A stretch of DNA of 64,000 nucleotides from Fomitopsis serialis (lineage: Eukaryota > Basidiomycota > Agaricomycetes > Polyporales > Fomitopsidaceae): positions 431,203 to 495,202 of the forward strand of contig NW_025954979.1 of the NCBI RefSeq assembly GCF_022376445.1. Reading direction: 5' to 3'. The position numbers and the translations under genes are program-made. The notes below the pieces were generated by a model. That model saw only the letters and a program-made list of their open reading frames with translations. It did no database searches and had not been told where the DNA came from. Every line of letters starts with the position of its first letter. Position 1 is the first letter of the stretch. Shown here in pieces: positions 34,601-44,412 of this stretch.

Positions 34601-35083
34601 GTATGTCAACAGAACGTTAGACGAACAGGACGGCGGGCAGACAAGACGGCGCGAGGGCAGGACAGTGGCACACGAGCAAGGCGGATGCATTCTCAGTGAG
34701 CCGACGCCTTGATTGAGCCAGCCAATGCTTCGAACTCACAAACAGAGCCCAGCCGGTCGAATCACTATCAATTCAATTGGGATCACGAATCCCGATTACA
34801 TTGCACCCAGGTAAGTACGTTATGTCTACGTCGGCTGCCCCATCCTCATCGTACAAGCCGACGCGTCGGCCGGCGTAGGCTACTCCCATGACATTCCGCG
34901 AGACGGCACGTCGGCTACAGGATAGGCTTCGGGTGAAAAGGGCTGCATGGTGTGCGGAGAGAGTGATGTTCGCACGTCTAAGACCACAACTATTAGTGCA
35001 CATCCGGTATCCAGGAATCAGAATCGAAGGTACATGGTGGTGCTATATGGCGAAGCCTTGCAGACACCCTCCTCTCGAACAGG
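31700..35083. other. Gene-poor repeat domain with dispersed CAAGACGG motifs
   Basis: No intact gene is visible. From about 32.88 to 34.69 kb the 8-mer CAAGACGG and one-base variants (CAAGACGA, CAAGACGG with GC, CAGGACGG) recur every 20-60 bp, mainly in one orientation and often preceded by GAG or GGG. 33.97-34.20 kb is a pyrimidine-rich tract of CTCGCTCGC-type units. 31.7-32.9 kb is AT-richer and unremarkable. Confidence 0.6.
33380..33682 (+). pseudogene. Broken coding relic inside the repeat domain
   Basis: One frame gives about 100 codons of protein-like sequence (RIVRYLDETYRVTLALLPTD, AFTTKLHRKFKLLMLHAIA, EYFLETRETPLGCKSDELS, EKRAEQSRVITEKAFGVVVS) with one internal TAG at 33467-33469 and a TGA at 33680-33682. 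The amino-acid make-up is ordinary, unlike the repeats on both sides, which suggests a captured or stranded gene fragment. Family not recognised. Confidence 0.4.
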
Positions 35084-35087
35084 CCGT
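35084..35087. repeat. Left target site duplication (CCGT) of the LTR element
   Basis: CCGT directly precedes the 5' LTR and is repeated directly after the 3' LTR at 40785-40788. Confidence 0.55.
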
Positions 35088-36074
35088 TGATACGCCTCTA
35101 GGCTATCTAAGCCCCGAAAACACAATCTAGGCCTCTACGATGCTCCGAAGCTCTTAGAAGATCCACTACAACTGTTCGAAGATTTCGAAGTTCGTAGCCA
35201 ACCCTGGCTCACCTTAGAAGACTATCCGCGACCTTCCGGCACCTCAGTGACGCTATAGGAGCACCTACCCACCTATCTAGACGACCCCAGAGCACGCAGG
35301 TCACTCGAAGATACACTATGTGTTAGAAGACACTCGAACATGTTAGAAGACGTGCTACGGTGTTAGAAGATCTCCTGCGAGACCATAGGATGCTACAGGA
35401 TGTCCAGTGAGTCCTTGCAGGTCGTCTCACATCCTCGACGAGTGGTCTCGGTTTCCGGCGTCATGTGATAGCCGGTCGGCCTTCGGACCACTGGTTAGCG
35501 AGCCCGAGAGCAGTTGTCACGTGTTAGAAGCCATAGCCGGATGTTTGGGGCCGTCGGAGCTCCGTAGTGGTAATAGCCGTGTTTCCCTGTATATACTCGG
35601 GACTGGTTCCCTTCGAATCTGAGAGACCCCCTTACCCTCTCAATCTCACCTCGCACTGGCGAGGTTCGTCAGCCAGTCAGTACGTTCGAAAGTCAGCAAG
35701 TTCGCCAGTCAGCCAGTACGTTCGAAGCCAGTCAGTCAGTCAGTCAGTTCGCCAGTACGTTCGCCAGCTCGTAGTTGCCCCGAGAGGCTCTACACTTCTT
35801 CTCCTGCCGTCGCTCGCCTTCCTTGTCACTGTTCGTTCGACACGTCTGTCGAAACCCTCCTTCCTACCTTCGAGGCTTAGCCCTCGCCTTCGAACAGTCT
35901 TCGACATCTTCGAAGCTCTCCCACGTCGTTCGGAGTCTTGTCCGTCCTCCTCCTTCTTACCTAGACCACTGTACAGTCCCCCGTACATCTCATAGACGCA
36001 GAGGCCTCGCATACCACTGCTCGACCTCACGGTTGGGTTTTTGTGTGGCTTCTGTGTTCTTTTCGGTCGCGTCA
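35088..36074 (+). repeat. 5' LTR
   Basis: 987 bp. It carries a TATATA box at 35590-35595 and a CAGT-rich microrepeat block near 35670-35770 (one 8 bp longer than in the 3' LTR). Its first 625 bp are identical to the 3' LTR. Confidence 0.92.
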
Positions 36075-36077
36075 TCT

Positions 36078-36094
36078 TGGAGCCCACCGCGAGG
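36078..36094 (+). promoter_or_regulatory. Primer binding site
   Basis: TGG-initial 17-mer three bases after the LTR end, as expected for pairing with the CCA end of a tRNA. The tRNA species was not identified. Confidence 0.5.
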
Positions 36095-36691
36095 GGGATA
36101 TAGAGCAAGATTCCGCCGCATTGGAACTTCGAAGTCAACCCTGAAGACTACTGAGACTACGAAAGTCCTCTCCTCGCACTTGCTATCGACAGTAGACTAG
36201 GTCCCCGATCAGCCGCCGCCTTTCGCAGGCATAGCAACCCTCTCCCAGGACCTTCGACTATCCCCTCTTCGCCCGAAAACGTCGAGCTTGTCCCCGATCA
36301 CGACGATCCGGAACACTCCGTTCAAGACCAAGTGCCTACTACCCCATCCCATTCCAGACGTGCTCGAAGACTCTTGCTTGCAGACGACTTAGAGGCACTA
36401 GTCTTCGGATCCCCTCTACCGCTTCTAACACCATCACCACCTCTCGAAGGAGAGGAACCCACCTCAGCCACAGTCACCACGCGTAGAGGATCTTCCACCT
36501 CACGTCTACCCATACCCACCAGTCGTAGAGTGTCGTCAGTCCCTCCAGGACCAGAGCAGTCCGCGCCGCGACGGACTTCGACCGTCGACACCCCTAACCC
36601 TTCGAACACTTCGACAATACCTTCGAACATTTCAACAATCCCTTCTATCGCTTCGCCAACTCCTTCTAACACTTCGAAGCTGAGTCCGAAT

Positions 36692-39607
36692 ATGGCCGAT
36701 GCAGGAGCACCAGCCTCGAAGGCGGCTTCAATGCCTGCACGCGGACACTCCACTGCACCTGTCTTCGACGAGTCAGAACCTTTCTCATTCAACCGCTTTT
36801 TCCAAGACCTCGAAACACACTTCGCACGATGCCGAGTTACCGACGACTCCGACAAGAAGTCATGGGCAGTTCGCTACCCTCCTATCCGCGTCTCCGACCT
36901 ATGGATGATGCAGCCAACATTCAAGGATGCTACGAAACCCTACGAGGAGTTCGTGACCGCCCTACGAGCACTCTATCCTGGAGCTGATGACGAGCACAAG
37001 TACTCGCTCGCTGATCTGGACACGGTCATCCATGATCGCATAGAACTCGGGATGACCAATGCCCTCCACCTCGCTGCCTACTACCGCGACTTCTACATGA
37101 TTTCGGAGTACCTGATCGCTCGAGGTTCGCTTTCGACACTCGAACAAGATCGGAAGTTCCAGCAAGGCTTTCCGAATACGCTCTGGGGTCCCATCGAGCA
37201 GCGCCTGTTCATGCGGAACCCTGACCGCTCTCGAAGGAAGCCCTGGACGTTCGCAGAGATCTACGAGTCAGCACAGTGGGTGTTAGATGGTCCTACACCA
37301 GCTTTGACCTTTCGGCAAGCTAGTCCCCCTATGCCTACGACCACACCCGCTGCGTCTATCCTGCCATCCCCACCTGTGACCACGAAGTCCGAAGACCTCC
37401 TACCATTGCTACAGACGCTGATCAAGACCCTCGAGGCCCAGCAGTCTCACAGCCGGTCACCCGAATTCTCGAACAGTCATGACAGCCCTCGGTGCTTCTA
37501 TTGCGGACGTTCGGGATGTTGGATCGGCGACTGCGAGATGTTCGAAGAAGACAGGAAGAAGGGCCTGTGTCGACGGAACCCCGATGGCAAGATCGTCTCG
37601 TTCGACAACCGCTTCATGAGTCGCCGAGACAGCGAGACCCTCCGAGATGCTATCTACGAACATGCACGTCGTTCGAACAAGTTAGGACTCAGTTCGTCTT
37701 CTTCGAGTGGTTCAGGCAGTGCTATGCAAGGCGCTACAGCCACGCAGTTGCTCTATGAAGCAGTCGAGAGTCCGCCTATCCCTACGCATGCCCTCGACAT
37801 TGGAGAGATGCTAGCCTGCATGGACACCCAGCTATCACGGTTGACGGAGATCTACGCTCGGGAACAGCGTAAGCAGACCGTTGTCGACCGAGTTGTCATC
37901 GAGAAGCATCCCCTACGCTCGAACACCCACCTGGCTGATCAACCACTACTACCCATGACGTGTTCGAAGTTTTCGGAGCGAGCCCCAAACCGCCTGCCAT
38001 GTTCGAAGACGAGACCAAGTACCCCAGCGCCTGCGCCAGTCGTCCGACCTACCATCGACACCGAGAGTCCCGCTTTCCCATCTGCAAATGTTCGAGACAT
38101 GACCTACGCACCTCCTCCCACCCAATGTTTCGAAGCGACCCCTACGAAGTTCGAAGCGAGCCCTCGAAATTTCGAAGCATCTCCCACGAAGCGACAGAGC
38201 CGAGCCAGCTTCTTTATAGCACAGCCCCCGCCCCAGCTTGCCGAACTGGCTGTCGAGTCCTCATCGAACACTCCGTGTGTACCATTGACATCTGAGGAGC
38301 TTCGAAAATTGCCTTCGTACCTTCGCGACCGATACTGGGCAGCACTGACGCCTCGGACGGCGGAGCGCAAGACGAACCAGGCGTCTACAAACACTGCAGC
38401 TATGGAACCACTTTCGAACTACAGCCTTATGATCGAAGACACTTCCCCAGCTGTCACCGTGTTAGGGGACCTTCCGGAGGGCAGCCTTACGTTAGAAGAG
38501 ACTCCTACGTCTTCGAAGTCTTCAGACATACGACCTACATCTTCGGAATCTTCGGACAGTCGACCTACGTCTCCGAGATTGTCAGATGACCAACCTGCAC
38601 CTCCGAAATGTTCGGACTATCGACCTATGTCTTTGAAGCCTTTGAACGGTGATCTCCCCACGTCGACGGAATCTTTGAGTGCTCCTACGCCATTGGACAC
38701 TCCTCCTATCTCTCCGAAATGGCCAGATCATGCCCCTACGTCTCCGAAATCTTCGAACGGTCAAGCCATGTCTCCGAGATTTTTGGACTATCAACAGATG
38801 TCTTCGAACAATCTCTCTACGCTGATGGAATCTTCGAACACTCCTACGATGGATGGCCTGTCACCTCCACTGGCTACTATGTTGCCCGAGCATGACGAGC
38901 AGCCCATGCTTCCCTCCCCGCCCCGCCCGTCTCTTGTATCTATCTCTGCGCTGACCGAGGACGGTCACAATTTCAGTAAGGGGGAGGATCACCACGACCA
39001 CTTGGTAGTACCATCACCAGACACGCCTCGAAAGCTAGACCCACACCTCGAAGACGTCGAACATACCCTATTGCTCTCGCAACCAGCAGGTCCACCCAAA
39101 CACGTGTCGAGAGTCTTCTACATGTGTGTGGTGCTGTTCGTCACTGCCGCACTGTTTTTCGCTTTTGGAGACAATCTATGGCCATGGGATCGACGTGGAG
39201 TGCATGAACAACAACTCCGAACGTTCGAAGACACGTACCTAGTCCTACCACCCGACATGGCCCCAGACCCAACAAACCTAATCATTCGTAGAGTGAATAC
39301 CTTGCAAAGATGCCCGCTGCACCTCGGGGTTGAGCCTGAGCGTTACGAGACAGTCAGGGACCTCGACTTCCTTCGAGACGACCTAGAGCAAGCTCCGAAC
39401 ATGTCAGTCAGGCAGTCACCCAATGCGAAGACGAGACCTCGCTATCACGGCCCATTGGTCGTTCAATCACGCAGCCACGCACGTCACAGCGTACCGCTGG
39501 CTAGAGAGAAGGAGAAGGAGTCTACGATGTCCCTAGGAGCCTCCGAACACTTCGAAGATGCATTTGACAAGCTGGATGCAGACAGTGTTTTGTACGAAGA
39601 CAGCTAG
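36692..39607 (+). CDS. Gag-like protein with zinc knuckle and C-terminal transmembrane segment
   Basis: 971 codons from the first in-frame ATG. The frame is in fact open from 36155 without any ATG, so the true start may be non-AUG or spliced. The capsid-like part (about residues 30-215) contains FFQDLETHFARC, KSWAVRYPPI, ALYPGADDEHKYS and FPNTLWGPIEQRL, as in retrotransposon Gag of Agaricomycetes. The knuckle CFYCGRSGCWIGDC (37493-37535) has a CX2CX4CX4C pattern with Cys where His is usual. A Ser/Pro-rich region with FEASP and SSESSD-type repeats follows. Near 39115-39168 lies a clear membrane helix (FYMCVVLFVTAALFFAF), then a basic/acidic tail of about 150 residues. Protease or polymerase motifs are absent. 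Confidence 0.8.
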   Translation: MADAGAPASKAASMPARGHSTAPVFDESEPFSFNRFFQDLETHFARCRVTDDSDKKSWAVRYPPIRVSDLWMMQPTFKDATKPYEEFVTALRALYPGADDEHKYSLADLDTVIHDRIELGMTNALHLAAYYRDFYMISEYLIARGSLSTLEQDRKFQQGFPNTLWGPIEQRLFMRNPDRSRRKPWTFAEIYESAQWVLDGPTPALTFRQASPPMPTTTPAASILPSPPVTTKSEDLLPLLQTLIKTLEAQQSHSRSPEFSNSHDSPRCFYCGRSGCWIGDCEMFEEDRKKGLCRRNPDGKIVSFDNRFMSRRDSETLRDAIYEHARRSNKLGLSSSSSSGSGSAMQGATATQLLYEAVESPPIPTHALDIGEMLACMDTQLSRLTEIYAREQRKQTVVDRVVIEKHPLRSNTHLADQPLLPMTCSKFSERAPNRLPCSKTRPSTPAPAPVVRPTIDTESPAFPSANVRDMTYAPPPTQCFEATPTKFEASPRNFEASPTKRQSRASFFIAQPPPQLAELAVESSSNTPCVPLTSEELRKLPSYLRDRYWAALTPRTAERKTNQASTNTAAMEPLSNYSLMIEDTSPAVTVLGDLPEGSLTLEETPTSSKSSDIRPTSSESSDSRPTSPRLSDDQPAPPKCSDYRPMSLKPLNGDLPTSTESLSAPTPLDTPPISPKWPDHAPTSPKSSNGQAMSPRFLDYQQMSSNNLSTLMESSNTPTMDGLSPPLATMLPEHDEQPMLPSPPRPSLVSISALTEDGHNFSKGEDHHDHLVVPSPDTPRKLDPHLEDVEHTLLLSQPAGPPKHVSRVFYMCVVLFVTAALFFAFGDNLWPWDRRGVHEQQLRTFEDTYLVLPPDMAPDPTNLIIRRVNTLQRCPLHLGVEPERYETVRDLDFLRDDLEQAPNMSVRQSPNAKTRPRYHGPLVVQSRSHARHSVPLAREKEKESTMSLGASEHFEDAFDKLDADSVLYEDS
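38950..38987 (+). repeat. Internal copy of the polypurine-tract region
   Basis: GCTGACCGAGGACGGTCA followed by TTTCAGTAAGGGGGAG also occurs at 39768-39805 next to the 3' LTR. Here it is translated within the Gag-like frame (LTEDGHNFSKGED). Confidence 0.8.
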
Positions 39608-39795
39608 GGTCTTCTACGGTGCTAGACGAGCTGTTCCCGCCGTAGGGGGCAATGATACCACCCAAGCAATCCTTAGTTCACGTCCTACCTCCATTTTCAA
39701 CCATCCCTCGCCTTCTACCGACCCTGGAGGTCCTCTACGGAACAAGCACCCTTCATTGGCTATACCCGCTGACCGAGGACGGTCAGGATTTCAGT

Positions 39796-39805
39796 AAGGG
39801 GGAGA
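39796..39805 (+). promoter_or_regulatory. Polypurine tract
   Basis: AAGGGGGAGA abuts the 3' LTR, the expected site for plus-strand priming. Confidence 0.7.
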
Positions 39806-40784
39806 TGATACGCCTCTAGGCTATCTAAGCCCCGAAAACACAATCTAGGCCTCTACGATGCTCCGAAGCTCTTAGAAGATCCACTACAACTGTTCGAAGA
39901 TTTCGAAGTTCGTAGCCAACCCTGGCTCACCTTAGAAGACTATCCGCGACCTTCCGGCACCTCAGTGACGCTATAGGAGCACCTACCCACCTATCTAGAC
40001 GACCCCAGAGCACGCAGGTCACTCGAAGATACACTATGTGTTAGAAGACACTCGAACATGTTAGAAGACGTGCTACGGTGTTAGAAGATCTCCTGCGAGA
40101 CCATAGGATGCTACAGGATGTCCAGTGAGTCCTTGCAGGTCGTCTCACATCCTCGACGAGTGGTCTCGGTTTCCGGCGTCATGTGATAGCCGGTCGGCCT
40201 TCGGACCACTGGTTAGCGAGCCCGAGAGCAGTTGTCACGTGTTAGAAGCCATAGCCGGATGTTTGGGGCCGTCGGAGCTCCGTAGTGGTAATAGCCGTGT
40301 TTCCCTGTATATACTCGGGACTGGTTCCCTTCGAATCTGAGAGACCCCCTTACCCTCTCAATCTCACCTCGCACTGGCGAGGTTCGTCAGCCAGTCAGTA
40401 CGTTCGAAAGTCAGCAAGTTCGCCAGTCAGTCAGTACGTTCGAAGTCAGTCAGTCAGTTCGCCAGTACGTTTGCCAGCTCGTAGTTGCCCCGAGAGGCTC
40501 TACACTTCTTCTCCTGCCGTCGCTCGCCTCTCTTGTCACCGTTCGTTCGACACGTCTGCCGAAACCCTCCCTCCTACCTCCGAGGCTTAGCCCTCGTCTT
40601 CGAACAGTCTTCGACATCTTCGAAGCTCTCCCACGTCGTTCGGAGTCTTGTCCGTCCTCCTCCTTCTTACCTAGACCACTGTACAGTCCCCCGTACATCT
40701 CATAGACTCAGAGGCCTCGCATACCACTGCTCGACCTCACGGTTGGGTTTTTGTGTGGCTTTTGTGTTCTTTTCGGTCGCGTCA
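39806..40784 (+). repeat. 3' LTR
   Basis: 979 bp direct copy of the 5' LTR; differs by about eleven substitutions and one 8 bp length change, all in the last third. Confidence 0.92.
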
Positions 40785-40788
40785 CCGT
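40785..40788. repeat. Right target site duplication (CCGT)
   Basis: Matches 35084-35087. Confidence 0.55.
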
Positions 40789-40864
40789 CACAGACTGAGC
40801 AGAGAACTTGTTCAATGGGTTGAGCAAGATATCAATGCAACATACAGAAACATTCGTCACTGAC

Positions 40865-41111
40865 CTGTGCCGTGCTTGATGGACGCGACTTCTTCTTGCT
40901 CTGGCCTGATCCGCCACTGGTGTCAGCTGCCTTCTTCCGCTTCTGCGTCTTACGACTCTCGGCATTGACCTGGTCTTGCTCTGCATAGTGATATCAATCA
41001 TTGGTAAAGCCCCATATTTCTGCGTGCACACTCACCGAGCTGTTGCTGCTTCTCTGATGGCCGACGCTGACGTTTATCCCGGAGCTCTCCACTCTGTGGG
41101 ACGATCTGCAT
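40865..41111 (-). CDS. 5' part of a lysine-rich gene, followed immediately by the LTR element
   Basis: Minus-strand exon 1 starts MQIVPQSGELRDKRQRRPSE at 41111 and splices (G|GTGAGT...GCAG) to a second exon with QDQVNAESRKTQKRKK, DTSGGSGQSKKKSRPSSTAQ, which ends at a GTCAGT donor. The LTR element begins 80 bp further on, so the rest of the gene, if it existed, would lie across 5.7 kb of inserted DNA. The product is basic and probably nuclear. It shares a 250 bp promoter region with the Plavaka transposase gene and could be its partner gene, which is inference. Confidence 0.4.
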
Positions 41112-41211
41112 ATTGAAACTGTAGAAAGAGAGAGAAATTATCAAAGTAGGGAGCGAACGGAGTGGGGGGGAAAAGAGGATGCTGCGCGTGTGAGTCGCAA
41201 TCGCAGGGACT

Positions 41212-41218
41212 TATATAA
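41212..41218 (+). promoter_or_regulatory. TATA box of the transposase gene
   Basis: TATATAA about 150 bp upstream of the transposase ATG. Confidence 0.45.
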
Positions 41219-41364
41219 GACTGATGCGGCAACGTGTTCAAGGCAGCTAAGCCTTTTGCGCGCGGACGTCCCGCCCCTCCGGCCTTCAACCTTTTCTCCA
41301 GATTTGTCAGCTGGCAGATACCTGCGCACGTACGAGTCCTTCCACTCACCTGTATCCCCTCAAT

Positions 41365-44300
41365 ATGCCTCGGAAAACTGCACCGTACAAATACCGCCGG
41401 TCACACTGCTGCTCGTTCTGCAAAAAAAGACTCCCTACCGCCAAAGGACTTCGATTACACACACAGAACGCACCTGCTTGCCGACGTAAATGGGAGGCAG
41501 TGATCTCGCGACGCAGCAAAGCCCGTGCAGGAGCCCATGTCCCAGAACCCGCAGGTGGTGCCGGTACTGCCCCTCGAGAGGATGCCAGTCCAGAACGCGA
41601 GCTATTTGAAGATGCACCTATGCAAGATAATGGCGACGTCGACATGGACAGGACTTCAGAGTCCCGTCGCACCCGTGTTGAGGATGTTCCAGAGGAAGAA
41701 GAAATTGCCCGCCGATATGTCGAGGTGTATCCCGGTGTTGTCGCAGAGATCATCGAGAACGACAAGACACTGTTCGAGAAGTGGTCTGAAGAACGTCGGA
41801 AGCTCGGTGTTGACGAGTGGGCACCCTTCGAGAACGAGGAGGAGTGGGAGTTGTTCAGCTGGCTGATAAAGCACGTTGGTCAAAACGACATAGATGAGTT
41901 CCTGAAGCTCTCGATTGTACGCACATTAAAAAATCTTCTTGATTGTCCGGAAGCTGACTTTGTTCTAGATCAAAAATCGGTGCAAACTGTCAGCGACAAG
42001 CAAGTACAAGTTCTTCAAGCAGGTAGACGACTTGCCGACAGGCGTCAAGTGGAAGTGCGACGACATCACTGTAACCGGAGATCGAGTTGGTGACGACGAC
42101 AAGACAATGACCGAGGAGCTTGAGCTGTGGATACGAGACCCTGTCGAGTGTATCCGTGAGCTCATCGGAAACCCAGCATTCCGTGAGTACATCGCCTACG
42201 CACCTGAGCGGGTGTTTGCCGATGAAGCTGGGACCAATCGGATCTTCGATGAGATGTGGACTGCAGATTGGTGGTGGAAGACGCAGGTCAGTTACTGGTG
42301 TTCATCCGTGACTCGATGCTGTAGTAATCGAGGAAAACATTCATCTAGGGGAAGCTGCCATCAGGTGCAACGATCGCACCGGTGATACTGGCCTCAGACG
42401 AGACAAGACTCACGAACTTTGGTGGGGACAAGAAAGCCTGGCCGGTCTATCTCTCGATCGGCAACATCTCCAAGGCTGTACGCCGCCAGCCATCCCAGCA
42501 CGCAATGGTCCTGATTGGGTACATGCCTATCACGAAGCTCGATTGCTTCACAGACTCCACCCGTTCGGCTGCTGGATGGCGACTATGGCACTTCTGCATG
42601 TCGCGGCTACTTCAGCCGCTTGTGGACGCTGGGCGCAATGGCGTCAACATGACTTGTGCGGACAACTGTGTTCGCAAAGTCTATCCAATCCTCGCGGCGT
42701 ATATCGCCGACTACCCGGAGCAGCTACTCGTCTGCTGTTGCCAAAAGAACACATGCGCGCGCTGTAAAGTGCCGCCGAATATGCTTGGCGACGATGGTCG
42801 TTGCGAGCCTCGAGATCCAGACGAGACCCTGCAGGCACTGCGCGATCATCAAGCCCAGCGATCGTCTCTCCACTTCGATGCTGAACGCCTTCGCCCTGTT
42901 GACGAACCTTTCTGGGCTAATCTCCCGCACTGCGACATCTTCTCCTCCATTATGCCCGACATACTGCATCAGCTCCACAAGGGCGTCTTCAAGGACCACT
43001 TACTCTCGTGGTGTACGACCTTGGTCGGAGAGGACGAGATCGATCGTCGCTTCCGTGCGATGGCCGATTTCCCAGGTCTGCGCCACTTTCGCAACGGCAT
43101 CTCGCACGTCTCGCAGTGGACCGGTCGCGAGCATAAGGAGATGCAGAGGATCATTGTTGGTCTCCTCGCGGGGGCAGTTTCGGCCGAGGTTTTGATGGTG
43201 GTTCGCTCCCTGGTGGACTTCATCTACTATGCTCAGCTGCAGTCGCACACTGATACCACTCTCGCTCACCTGCAATCCTCGTTGGACACTTTCCATCGCC
43301 ACAAAGACGTGTTCGTGCGTCTTGGCATTCGAGAACACTTCAACATCCCCAAAGTTCACTTTCTGCTGCACTACATCGAAGCGATACGCTCCCATGGCTC
43401 CTGCGACGGGTTCAACACCGAACTCCCTGAGCGTCTGCACATCGATTACGCGAAACAGGCTTACCGCGCAAGCAACCGCCGCAACTACCTTGAACAGATG
43501 GTTACGTGGCTGGCTCGGCAGGAGGCGGTCGACCTTCATACGTCCTACGTTCGCTGGTACCAGAAGCAGGCTATTATTCCAGACTGTGAGCAGGAGAATT
43601 CCGAGACGGGCTTAGAAGACGAACCTGGTGCCTCTGACGACGACACTGAACATGAGACTGAAGGGAGACGCGCAGGCTATGCCATTGCGAAGAACTGCCC
43701 GCTCCCGGGCACCTCGCTCGAACGGATTGAGAGCGCGTACGGCGCCACCGAGTTCCTACCCGCCTTCACCGAGTTTGTGCGCACGAACCTGCCAGAATGT
43801 CGTTTCAAGCCTAATCGCATGGATCGTTTCGACGTATACAAAAAACTCACCATCGTGTACCGAGCGGCAGCTCACGGCGACATCGCCTGGCACAAGGACA
43901 GGATTCGGACGGTCCTGGGGAAGGCATCGAGAGGGACGAAAAAAGGGGTGGCAGCGCACTTCGACACAGCCTTTGTAGTGGACCCGGACGTTCCTATCGA
44001 TCAAAGGGGTGACTCACGGTCTGTCAGCGGTATGTGCTTCTCATTCACTTTGGACAGGAGTCAATCAGTTCATCTGCACAGACACACGCGTTGCGCGCGT
44101 CCGAGTGATCTTCGATCTCCCACAGCAATTTGGTTCACTTCCCCATCCCCTGGCATATATCGAGTGGTACACACCTCTACGAACGAAGGTACCCGATCCT
44201 AGGGTTGGTCTCTACCAGATTTCGCCTTCGACCCAGCGACGCAGACCTAATGCAGCAATTGTGAGAGTGGACCAGATCAAGCGGGCATGTCACCTCATCC

Positions 44301-44412
44301 CAGGAGTGGCGCGGAGATAGACCGCGCACTTACGAAGGATAACAGCCTTGACGTCGCAAACCAGTTCTGGGTGAATTCGTACATCTCAATCGACTTACGC
44401 ACCTTGATGTGA
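41365..44412 (+). CDS. Plavaka-type transposase (KDZ superfamily DNA transposon)
   Basis: About five exons, roughly 930 residues. It begins MPRKTAPYKYRRSHCCSFCK, where Cys pairs and His (SFCKKRLPTAKGLRLHTQ) form a C2H2-like finger. After an acidic linker come DEWAPFENEEEWELFSWLIK, KWKCDDITVTGD, NRIFDEMWTADWWWKTQ, and the core VILASDETRLTNFGGDKKAW, QPSQHAMVLIGYMPITKLD. Then CCQKNTCARCKVPP, MPDILHQLHKGVFKDHLLSW, FNTELPERLHIDYAKQAYR, NRRNYLEQMVTWLARQEAV. This set is characteristic of basidiomycete Plavaka transposases. Near 44297-44303 the reading must shift by one base to reach the usual end (DVANQFWVNSYISIDLRTLM, then TGA). Terminal inverted repeats were not found by eye. Confidence 0.8.

Larger units (their letters stand above)
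35088..40784 (+). mobile_element. Non-autonomous LTR retrotransposon encoding only a Gag-like protein
   Basis: Two direct repeats of 987 and 979 bp start TGATACGCC and end CGCGTCA (TG...CA ends), with a 4 bp CCGT duplication outside. After the 5' LTR comes TGGAGCCCACCGCGAGG at 36078, suited to pairing with a tRNA 3' end; before the 3' LTR comes the purine tract AAGGGGGAGA. The only gene in the 3.7 kb interior is Gag-like. Reverse transcriptase, RNase H, protease and integrase motifs are absent, so mobility needs enzymes from a related element. The near-identical LTRs point to a recent insertion. Confidence 0.9.

Noticed and set aside
34856..34869. Perfect palindrome GCCGACGCGTCGGC
   Set aside because: Short, GC-rich, in a repeat-rich area; no partner copy found.
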